Below, one piece after another: positions 34,101 through 43,794 of a DNA stretch of 64,000 nt; the first letter of the stretch is position 1; each line of letters begins with the position of its first letter. A program made the position numbers and the translations under genes. The notes beneath the pieces are model-generated. The model saw only the letters and a program-made list of their open reading frames with translations, was not told the origin of the DNA and made no database searches. The stretch is from Zingiber officinale (lineage: Eukaryota; Streptophyta; Magnoliopsida; Zingiberales; Zingiberaceae), in NCBI RefSeq assembly GCF_018446385.1, contig NC_055989.1, positions 130,103,004-130,167,003 of the forward strand, given 5' to 3'.

Positions 34101-34140
34101 TGGGACGAATCCAGAAATTTGTCCCAAATATAGGGACGAA
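28170..34140. repeat. Left subterminal array of hairpin-forming units, main period about 820-840 bp
   Basis: A reference point (AAGTTTTGGGACGAATCC) recurs at about 29392, 30222, 31062, 31889, 32710, 33550 and 34036, giving five units of 820-840 bp and one short one. Shorter, more divergent units (about 360-370 bp) lie at 28660-29390. Each unit has a cluster of short inverted words (GGGACGAAT...ATTCGTCCC) and two to four copies, in alternating orientation, of a roughly 90-bp arm (CCTAGAGACATCGGAATTTG / CAAATTCCGATGTCTCTAGG). These arms can pair into long hairpins around an AT-rich loop. Identity between neighbouring units is high. Some open frames recur with the unit and are not genes. Confidence 0.92.
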
Positions 34141-34990
34141 ATTGGGAACAAAAAATATTTGTTCCTAAAAACCCTAGATCTAATTCCCAACCCGATTCTT
34201 TTTCCCTTCTCTCTTTTCTTTCCTCTCTCTCCCCCGTTCCCCCTTCTTCCCATCTGCGATTTCCAGGTTTCGGCCACATCTCCGACCGACGACGGCGTGA
34301 TCTACGACGATCGGCGGTGGAAGGTTTTCGTTTGGTAAGCAAAACGCTCTCGGATCTCTCTCTCTCGCCGTCGCGGGACTCCCTGCCGGCGCGGGCTGGC
34401 CGCGGGCAGGCGCTGCCTGGCCGCGGGCTGGCCGCAGCCAGGCGCTGCCTGCCGCCGCCAGGCGCTGGCCAGCGGCGGCAGCCACTGCCTGGCCTCCGGC
34501 AGGGGCTGCCTTGCCTCCGGCAGCCTCTGCCTTGCCTCCGGTAGCCTCTGCCTGGCCTCCGGCAGTCCGCTGCCTGGCCGGCGTGTGGCTGCCCGCTGCT
34601 AGGCGATGGCTGGACGGCGTATGGCTGCCGCTGTGCACCATTTTGGCAGTTGGCTGGACTGTTTATGCCTGTCGCCGTGCACCATTTTATCAGTTGTTTA
34701 AGTTAATATTCAAAAATTACTGTCTGAATTGATAATGTTCTTTTGTGCAGGTCTCATTTTGGCGTGATCTCAGTGTAGTTGAAGACCTGTATTTGTTGAC
34801 TTCTTTTCGGTATTCTTAAGTTCGTTATTATGCATTTACTTTGTATATAAAGTTAGCTTTAAATAATTTTATTATAGTTGATTAATTGCGTTCCGTCTTT
34901 TTAATTAGCTGTTGTTTTTTGTTTTGTCTTCAATGATAAGATTTATGTATAGTAACTTTTAATAATGTTTAACTAAACAGTTGAATTCAG
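34141..34990 (+). other. CACTA 5' leader with GC-rich island
   Basis: After the repeats comes a CT-rich leader (34190-34260) typical of TNP genes. Then a GC-rich block (34370-34640) of GCTGCCTGGCC/CTCCGGCAG-like repeats follows, and then AT-rich intron-like DNA. A minus-strand Ala/Gly-rich frame across the GC block is an artefact of composition. The segment 34740-34960 has a diverged second copy at 40530-40800. Confidence 0.6.
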
Positions 34991-34994
34991 GTAA

Positions 34995-37900
34995 AATGCA
35001 GAATGAGCGAAGTTGGATGTATAACAAAAATTTGCCTAATCGTCAGGGGTTAACTCCTGAGTTTATCACTGGGGGTTAACTCCCGAGACGCTTGGTGCAA
35101 GTTCTAGTTTTCCTCCAACAAGTGAACAAATGTTTGCCACTAATACATTGCCGTTGGAGGAGCCTGATGTACCAGGTCTGGATGAAATATATTACAAATT
35201 TCAAAAAGTATTGAGTGCTGCAAATGAACCATTATATTCCGGTTGTGACAGTCAGACTAAATTATCTCTCACATCCAGATTATTAAATATAAAGGCAGAT
35301 CATAATATGTCGCAAGATTGTTTTAATGATGTTGTTCAAGCGTTTGACGATACATTGCCACGTGATCACAGTTTGCCTCTTGATTTTTACAGTATGAAAA
35401 AACTGGTGAAAGATTTAGGTCTTCCAGTTGAAAGAATTGATGTTTGCAGAGATGGTTGTATGCTATATTGGGGAGATGATGCAGAAGAGGTTTGTAAATT
35501 ACGTAATCAAGATAGGTATAAGACAACCAGAGTCAACAACGACGTAAAGCACACAATTATTTTATTTACCTTTAACTCCTAGGTTACAAAGATTGTATGC
35601 ATCAAAGGCAATCGCGGAACACATGACTTGGCATGCAACTCATCAAATGTAAGAGGGTTTAATGTGTCATCCATCGATGCGGATGCTTGGAAAAATTTTG
35701 ATAGAACATATCCAGTTTTGCAAAGGAGACTAGAAATATTAGATTATGTCTATGTGTTGATGGATTTGCTCCGTTTGGTAAATCAGAAGAAATTATTCTT
35801 GTTGGCCAGATTATTTTAACGCCGTATAATCTTCCGCCTGGGATGTGCATGAAAACACCTTATATGTTTTTAACATTGGTTGTACCAGGTCCGCAAAATC
35901 CAAAAAAGTTAATAGATATTTATATGCAACCTCTGATAGCAGAACTTAAACAACTATGGGATGAAGGTGTTCCTACATACGATGTTCATTCTAACCAGAT
36001 GTTTATACTGAAGGCTGCTCTTCTTTGGACCATAAATGACTTTCCAACTTATGGTATGCTATCAGGTTGGAGTACTGCTGGGATCTTGGGATGCCCAATA
36101 TGTATGGAGAGATCAAAGTCATTCAGATTGAAACACGGAAAGAAACCAAGTTATTTTGATTGTCATAGGCAATTCTTACCAACAAATCATAAGTTCAGAA
36201 AGAATAAAGATGAATTCACTAAAAATAGGATCGAAAGAACACACTTCCGCCATTGAGATTGACTGGTCAAGATATTTGGTACAGAGTGCATCACTTTCCC
36301 TCTGTTATTGAACAACCATATGGTACAAATTATGAATATGGGAGTACACATAAATGGACTAAACGAAGTATATTTTGGGATTTACCGTATTGGTTTAGTC
36401 ATTTGATACATCATAATCTCGATATAATGCATATTGAGAAGAATGTTTTTGATAATCTGATAAATACTGTGATGGATATCACCGGAAAAACAAAAGACAA
36501 TCTCAATGCAAGAAAAGATATGCGACTCATATGTAAAAGACTCACTCTTGATGTCGATGAAAATAGTAGAGGACCAAAGCCAAAGGCAATTTATACATTA
36601 AATAAGGATCAAAGACGTGTCCTATGTGAATGGTTGAAATCTTTGAAATTTCCAGATGGGTATGTCTCTAATCTTGGAAGATGTGTTGATATGAAAGAAT
36701 GGAAGTTAATTGGTATGAAAAGTCATGATTGTCATATCATAATGCAAAGACTGATTCCTATTGCTTTTAAGGAACTCTTACCACAATTTGTATGGGGAGC
36801 GATTACGGAGTTAAGTATTTTCCTACATGATATTTGCTCAACAGTTTTGAAACGTTCACACATGGAGAAGTTAGAGAGAGATATTCCAATCATTTTGTGC
36901 AATTTGGAAAGAATATTTCCACCCTCTTTTTTTGACTCCATGGAGCATCTTTTGGTTCACTTGCCATATGAGGCCAAAGTTGGAGGACCCGTTCATTTTC
37001 GGTGGATGTATCCATTTGAAAGGTAGAGTGTGTTATTTGTATAATTCGAATGTTTGAATGAAAAAAAAATATTTCTACTCCTGGATTATTTATATATATA
37101 TATATATATATATTTAATATAATTTTATATATCTTCAACATATTCTTATATCATTTGAAGAAAAAGGTGAAAAATAAAACACGAGTTGAAGCCTCTATTG
37201 TTAATGTATACATTGTGGAGGAAGTCACCACTTTTGCATCATATTATTTTGAACCTCATGTTCAATGCAAAAGGCGAAGAGCGGGCAGAAATGATGAGGG
37301 TCCTATTGATCCAAATGTTACCTCATTTTCAATTTTTAACTACCTTGGTCGACCAAGTGGACCATGTAAACAAAGATACTTAACTGGTAAAGAATGGCGA
37401 GCAGCCCAAACATATATTTTACTAAATTGTCCAGAAGTATCATCATATTACGAGTAAGTATATATTTTTATTTTTATTTCTTTATTTTTTCAATTATTTG
37501 TGTAACAATATGTTTTTTTGAGTAGGATATTTACCAACTTATATTCTGAATTATCGGCACAAGAGTTCGATCGATTTTGTGAAGAAGAATTTGCTGCATG
37601 GTTCAAATCATATGTAAGTAAAAAATCTATATTTGTGTGATACATATGCATACTTTTAACAATTTGTGTTTTGACCTTAGGTTCAAGCTAATCAATCTCA
37701 CCTTGAACAAGAATGGCTAATCCATCTGTCATGGGGTCCAAATTCATGCGTACGCACTTGGCCAGCATATTTCATAAATGGATATAATTTTCATACTCAA
37801 GACTATGGAATGGGCAAGAATACCATGAATAGTGGGGTGTGCGTATCGTCATCCAATGAAGGAGGTCCAAGTAATGATTTTTATGGTTTGTTGGATGAAA

Positions 37901-38388
37901 TTATAGAAGTAGAATACCCAGAACCACAAATGCAAGTTATATTATTTATGTGTCGCTGGTTTGACCCTGTTAGAGGGATGAAAGTGCATCCACATTATAA
38001 TTTAGTTGAAATAAATCATAAGAGATTTTATAAGAGATATGAACCATTTGTGTTGGCACAACAAGCAATTCAAGTATTCTATTCTTCATATCCGAGTTTG
38101 AAACGCGATAAGATTGATTGGTGGGCTGTTTGTAAAACTAAAGCACGAAAAAAAATTGAGGCACGTTGGGAAAACATTGCATATCAACAAGAGGAAGTTT
38201 CAAACACCTTTCAGACTGAGGAATATATTATTCCAACTTTACGAGATCCCAACGGTGTAGTAATCAACGTAGATAGAAGTGAAATTGATGATGATGATGA
38301 GGAGGAGGAGGAAGAGGAAGAGGAAGAGGAAGAGGAAGAGGAAGAGGAGGATGAGGATGATAATGACAATGATGACTTTGATTTTTGA
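34995..38388 (+). pseudogene. TNP2-type CACTA transposase gene (TNPD-like), frame-broken
   Basis: The start at 34995 reads MQNERSWMYNKNLPNRQGLT, the transposase-associated N-domain of plant En/Spm proteins, then is cut short. 35130-35582 continues with a CDGCMLYW-like zinc region (CRDGCMLYWGDDAEEV). From 35590 the Transposase_21/TNP2 core is present in pieces: GMCMKTPYMFLTLVVPGPQN, NDFPTYGMLSGWSTAGILGC (to 36256), then IFWDLPYWFSHLIHHNLDIM. A DUF4218-like part runs to 37025. Spliced exons 37155-37456, 37526-37613 and 37681-38388 continue it, the last with a DUF4216-like domain (YFINGYNFHTQDYG). The tail is a long Asp/Glu run (38285-38385). At least three frame interruptions (near 35070, 35600-35830, 36256). 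The protein would bind element ends and catalyse excision. Confidence 0.88.
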
Positions 38389-38572
38389 TGATGGGTAAGT
38401 TTTGTTAGCTTATTTAAAGAAATTTCCCATATTTTATTGTATATACTGTCTCTTTTATAATTTGATTTACTTTATCTGTTAACACATTGTATTTATTCCT
38501 ACAGGTCATCAGAGGTCACATTTCATAAATTTCCCCTCCATCCTTTTCCATAATCTTTACATAAAAATGGTA
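38389..38572 (+). other. Spacer between the two CACTA genes
   Basis: Short AT-rich gap. An acceptor-like TTCCTACAG at about 38496-38504 suggests that transcripts may splice between the transposase tail and the second gene, as in En/Spm where one primary transcript gives both products. Confidence 0.4.
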
Positions 38573-40262
38573 AGTTTTTAATTATCCTTTGTTATGTATT
38601 AGATCTGTAATTAACTTTATTAAATTGTTGAAATTTCCAGCATATATTTCGACGTGGTGGACGTAGACGGCGACCACAGGACCAGACACATCCATCACCT
38701 GCCAGTGAACCTAATCCACCCCCTACTCAAGCAGGCCCATCCCATGTGTCTTCTCCACCGGCATCATATTCTCCTGCCAGTGTACCTATGCCACCCCTTC
38801 ATCAGCCGGGCCCTTCTCATGTACCTTCTGCACCGGTTTCATATTCGCCGCCACAAGTACCTTACCCAGAACAGTTACCTGTCCACTCAGATCCTCTTGA
38901 CTCAGCAAGAAATTCATTTGCCGAGTTTAGGAATGATAGAGCCCCTTTAGTCCCCATCGGTGATTCGTAAGTACTATAAAATATTTTATTTGTTAGATCT
39001 ATCTTAATTATATAATATCATTATTTTGTAATTTAATGCAGCTTTGAAAATCCGGTACAAGTTGTTCGAGAAATAAATAGGATCGTGAACAACCATTGGG
39101 GAGGGGATTCTTTGACATATTCAAGCACTCCACCAGCCACAAAACAACTTTGGTGGAGCGAGTTCAAAGTAAATTTTCTTAACTTTACTTCAATTTTACA
39201 GTGATTATATAATAAAATAAATTTCTATTTCAGCGCTTAAATAATTGGGACCCGAATGACGAAATGGAGATACGAAGAATATTTAAAAAGAAATGTGGCG
39301 ATCACATTAGACATGTATTAAGTCACGCAAAGAGTCGGCGGAAAAAACCAAACTTCATCACTGAAGAAAATTGGGAGAGGATCACTCTATTTTGGGCAAC
39401 GGAGGAAAGTAAACAAAGGAGTGACCTGAATAGAATGAATCAATCTCACAATTCTGGTGACTCAAGTGCTATATATGCGAGAGGCTCCATCAACATAGAT
39501 GAGCATAGACGGAGAATGGTAATAGTTTCACTCTTTCACAAATTTTTAATATATATCAAATTATTTCGTTATTTGAAATAATGTTTTTTTAGACCAAGGA
39601 GACAGGGAAGGAGCCTTCTTTCATTGATGCTTTCACTCGCACTTTTAAAAAAAAAGATAACACATGGAGTGGGGCGAGAGCAAAAGCAGTCAAGGTTGGA
39701 ATTAATTTTTATTTTACCTTAATATATGGTTTAAATTTAATTATTTACCTACCATTATTGTCTTAATATTATATGTGTTTCTATTATATCTAATCAATAT
39801 CGTATGTGTTTTACAAAACAGGAAAAATATGATCAACTCGAGCTAGCTCAAACATGCTCCAAGTGGCATCGATAGTCGGGTCCGAGGAGTCCGTTGGCAA
39901 TAATTTGAGTTTATGGTTAGAGGCCATGGAGGACCAAAAGGGGAAGGATATTGGGGATGGGTTCCTTGAGTAGAACCCAAAGATTAGTTGGAACTTCTTC
40001 CTCCACATCAGCACTACGACCCAAGTAAATACCTTGGTGATGAGGTTAGTCATCCGAAGGAAATAATTTGCAAAGAGACCAAGAAAGGGTGCAAAGAGAC
40101 CTAGAACGGGCTAATTTGGAGAAAGATATTAGAGAAATGTGCCGACAACAAGAATTTATTATGCAACACCTTCAGTTGAGCTCCGCTCAATGTCAGAATC
40201 CTCCCAATGATGACGATGATGATGCCTACGATGATAACGATGATGGCGGTGATGATTTTTGA
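38573..40262 (+). pseudogene. Second CACTA gene: Ptta/En-Spm (Transposase_24-like) protein
   Basis: Exons with clear GT-AG borders: a tiny ATG exon at 38569-38571, then 38641-38967, 39042-39168, 39234-39517, 39592-39693, and 39822 to 40262. The first large exon is Pro/His/Ser-rich (HIFRRGGRRRRPQDQTHPSP). The middle exons read WWSEFK, NWDPNDEMEIRRIFKKKCGD, NFITEENWERITLFWATEES, the plant Ptta/En-Spm domain. The 39822 exon holds VASIVGSEESVGNNLSLWLE in a shifted frame, so at least one frameshift lies there. The C-terminal part is Arg/Gln/Glu-rich coiled-coil-like (QQEFIMQHLQLS) and ends in an acidic DDDDDAYDD run. Related TNPA-type proteins bind subterminal repeats. Confidence 0.78.
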
Positions 40263-41760
40263 TAATTTTAATAATGTATGATGATTTTTTTTTCTTATGT
40301 TTACTGCTTTACACATTAATCAATGGTTTTTTAACTTTTCAACTCTGCCATTTGTAGGTTAAGTCTGTTGTCTTCTTGCACTGTTCCACTGTCAATGTAT
40401 GAGATGACTTATCTTTGACGTAGACTAATCTATATGATTCTTAGTTGTGTACCAGTAACAAAATTAAAGCATAATTAGGCAATATGAATGAAGTCTCTAA
40501 TACTCTGACTTTATTTTTTTCCTGATTTGATAATGTTGTTTGTGCAGGTCTCAAGTTGGTCTGATCTCAGTGTAGTTGAAGACAGCTGTATTTGTTCACC
40601 TCTTTTCGGTATTCCTAAGTTCTTTAATATGCATTGACTGATCTATATATAAAGTTAGCTTTAAATAATTATGTTATAGTTGTTTAATTATATAAAGTTA
40701 ACTTTAAATAATTATGTTAAAATTAACTTTAAATAGTTGTTTAATTGTGTTCATTCTTTTTGATAAGTTACTCTTTCTTGTTTTGTCTTCAATGATAATG
40801 ATGCATAAAAGTTCTGAATTTGATCTATGTATAATTTCAAAACTATATAGATACATAAAAGTTTTATATTTCATCTAGAATTACATTACACTATTCTAAA
40901 ATTCTTTACTAGATAACGATGCATCCTCCTACCTTAATATTTTGTAAAGAGTTGTTAAAAATGTGCTAAAGTTATTCATATGAAATTGTCAACTAGTTAA
41001 CACAATGAAATGAACAATTATTTTAAACATCCTTTAGTTTACATTAAATATCAACCAAAGACAAACCTATAAATTCAGCAAATTAAAATGAAAAATAAAG
41101 TTAACTAAGTGAGAAAATTTAAACCCTAATATCATACTTCACAATATCTCTCTCTTTTTCTCTATATGATGTGTCAATTATATTAGGTTGTATCGTAGTT
41201 ACGATACATGTACTTAGCTTCAAAATAATTCTTATAATTTTCTTTACCGTTGTTATGACATAGATGATTCATATCGTTGGTAAATATGACTTTTATTATA
41301 TTTAGGGCTTTTATTAGAATGTTTAAGCAATTTCATATTTATGTTTTGTTTCCAATTATTCTTTTTACATGGTCATATCGTATAATATTTACAATCTTTC
41401 TTGTTAGACATGATCTAGTTTATTTGTTTGTTGTTATGTAGGCAAAAGAGATTTGATGGGGATCAAAGATTTTGTGGCTCATGAAGATGACTATATGTAT
41501 TCTTAGTGTTGTTGGTTGGATGATGGATTTATAAAACATTGGGTTGTTGAACTTTGTATCATATTTTCTAGTAGCTTGAACAAGATGGATATTGTAAACT
41601 TTGTTTCAAACTTTATACTTCTTGAATTATGAGTTGATCGATGTGTTGAATGTTAAATTTGTATGTGTTGAATGTTAAATTAGGATGTGTTGAATGCATA
41701 TTATTTGTTATTTGAATTTGGTTTGTATGTATTTGGATTGTATTGCAGAAAGAGATTGAA
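40263..41760 (+). other. CACTA 3' non-coding region with a copy of the 5' leader segment
   Basis: 40530-40800 repeats, with about 20% difference by eye, the segment 34740-34960 (shared words GATCTCAGTGTAGTTGAAGA, CTTTTCGGTATTC, TTTTGTCTTCAATGATAA). The rest is AT-rich with a possible last exon or UTR near 41440-41560. No protein domain. Confidence 0.65.
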
Positions 41761-41779
41761 GCTGGAAAAAATTATTTGA

Positions 41780-42559
41780 AATAGGGACGAATTTGGCAAT
41801 GAAAATTATTTGTCCCAATTCTATCGTAATTTGGGACAAAATTATTTTCGTCCCAGAATTCGTTCCAGATTTTGGGACGAATCCACAAAATTCGTCCCAA
41901 ATTTCGTCCCAGAATCTGGGACGGATTGTGGATTCGTCCCAAAATTCGTCCCAGATTCTGGGACGAATTTTGGGACGAATCCACAAATTTCGTCCCAAAT
42001 TTCGTCCCAGAATTTGGGACGAATTCTGGGATGAAAATTTATCTGGTGTGCAATGAACTTGGCAAGTTTTTGTTGCGAAATTCGTTGCCAGTTTTGCAAC
42101 AAATTTATTATTCGTTGCAAAATTAGGAACAAAGATGGCAACAAAAATAATTTTGTCATCGAATTTGTCCCCAAATTCGTTGCAATATTAGGGACAAACT
42201 TGGCAACAAAATATAATTTGTCACCGAATTCGTCCCCAAATTTGTTGCAAAAATCAAGACAATTTTGGCGGATAATTTATGTAAATTCGTCCCTAAATTT
42301 GTTCCTAGGTTTGCAACAAAAACAGTTTTCGTTGCAAATTTCTATACTTTTTTGCAACGAATTTGGGGACGAAAATTTTTTTCGTCCCCAAATTCGTCCC
42401 CAAATTTGCAACAATCCATAATTCGTTCCAAAAGTTGGCATCAACCATTTTGGGACGAAAAAATTTTCGTCCCAAATTTTGTCGCAAAAATTTTTGCAAC
42501 GAATTTTTTTTCAAAATTCGTCCCCAATTTTGTCCCGAAATCCTTTATTTTTTGTAGTG
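41780..42559. repeat. Right subterminal repeats of the CACTA element
   Basis: About 0.8 kb densely filled with short direct and inverted words GGGACGAAT, ATTCGTCCC, AATTCGTTGC and TTGCAACGAA. These match the words beside the left terminus (28000-28290). They would be transposase (TNPA-like) binding sites. Unlike the left side there is no 840-bp hairpin unit here. Confidence 0.88.
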
Positions 42560-42682
42560 ATGAGTTTGGCTCTGCTACTGCCTGTAGAATAGGATCTTCA
42601 CGCTCTCCATTTGGTTCGATCTGTTCAAGCTATGAAGACTCCCTGTTTCGCGCTAATGGTTAAATTTGCTCCTATTTTGCAG

Positions 42683-42863
42683 GCGATATTTGCTGCTTCA
42701 ACTTGTCCTGCATGGACTCTTACTTGGAGTTTGAACCTAATCCATCTTCAACAAAGACAACTATGGCCACATCGACTTCATCCTAAGCGTGAAGACGGAA
42801 GATGATGTCTATGGAGAACTCATACGGTTCTTAAAATCGTGGAAACTTTATAGGAGTTATTGA
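42683..42863 (+). pseudogene. Triacylglycerol lipase-like pseudogene, 3' exon
   Basis: After an acceptor TTTTGCAG (42675-42682) the frame reads CCFNLSCMDSYLEFEPNPSS, matching the late part of the plant lipase. It then jumps, in another frame, to DNYGHIDFILSVKTEDDVYG and a stop at 42861. The YGHIDF histidine is the expected catalytic His. The stretch that normally carries the acidic triad residue is deleted. Together with 26561-27470 this shows that the CACTA element sits inside the pseudogene. Confidence 0.85.
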
Positions 42864-43794
42864 AAGGCAACGGACGATACATGGTGACAAAAAATCACAA
42901 GTATTATCAGTAAATATGTGTATGTAAATTTATGTGGTTGATCATATTAGATTAAATTGCTACAAAAGGATGGTAAGATGTGTATTTGTATAAGCTTGTC
43001 CATAAAATGTGATTATGAGTGTAATTGTACATAACTATTCTAACAACTCGGTCTAATGAAGTGCGGAGTGATCAACAAGGTGGATGACTCAAATGAGGTG
43101 TAACTCTTGATATACATTTAGAATGATGAGTAGGAATGAGTTGAATAACATGGACTACATCTCCATTGATGGCGTCTACCTTGCTACGGTCTTCATTGGA
43201 TGTTGTCAAAGCTTAACGCCTTGATTGTTGTCCCTTGCTCTCTTGAGTAATCCTTCCGCGAGAAGCTTATTTAGTTGGAAATGCTTAAATCCAAATTATA
43301 GTAACTTATCCATAACTTACTGTTATTGGGAACTCACGAGAGTGTTAATCTCCCCGCTTAAGACTTGATGTTCCATAACAACCTAAAGTTTAACTCGTAA
43401 CTTTAAATAATTCCTATTTGATGGTATATAAGGTGAAATAGTGGTTATACCATCATCTAGACTACATTTAGAATTAAATCTTTTTGCTATCATTTTTCAT
43501 AACTCACTTGATCATAAGAGCTTATCCATTCACTTGTAGACTTAGACCATTAATCTAAAATACCCTCAAATTAATAGTAGCTCATTTGTCTAATTTATAT
43601 CAACTCACTTAATAAAAAAATAAATTATAATTTATTTTGCTTACTAGGAATCCTTCTTTTCAAATTGTTTTGACAATTGTAAAATTGTCAAAACACTTTA
43701 TAATAATAAAAAGATTTCATTTTAGCAATTAGCATGCTTAAGGGTGAAATAAGTACTGCTAGTTGTTAATACATACACACACACTGACCTGCTG
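42864..43794. other. Intergenic DNA 3' of CRTISO
   Basis: AT-rich, no supportable gene. Fragments at 43040-43400 (ACTTATCCATAACTTACTGT etc.) look like decayed repeat DNA but I cannot name it. The CRTISO 3' UTR should lie at the right edge (43795 downward). A TACACACACAC run is at about 43773-43784. Confidence 0.4.

Larger units (their letters stand above)
27995..42559 (+). mobile_element. CACTA (En/Spm-type) DNA transposon, 14.6 kb, complete ends and TSD
   Basis: The left terminus is CACTACAAAAAA at 27995. The right terminus ends TTTTTTGTAGTG at 42559, its exact inverse. The 3-bp target duplication ATG is present on both sides (27992-27994, 42560-42562). Both ends are followed by subterminal GGGACGAAT/ATTCGTCCC repeats. 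Inside are a TNP2-type transposase gene and a second Ptta/En-Spm-type gene, both plus strand. The TSD is intact and the ends match. The transposase carries some stops and frame breaks, so this copy is probably non-autonomous but could be mobilised in trans. Confidence 0.95.

Noticed and set aside
28041-34277. Repeated 66-104-codon frames across the CACTA left array
   Set aside because: They recur once per unit and consist of GGGACGAAT-derived words followed by the arm sequence.
34180-34641. 153-codon minus-strand Ala/Gly-rich frame in the CACTA leader
   Set aside because: Produced by a GC-rich repeat block inside a 5' leader read in the other direction.
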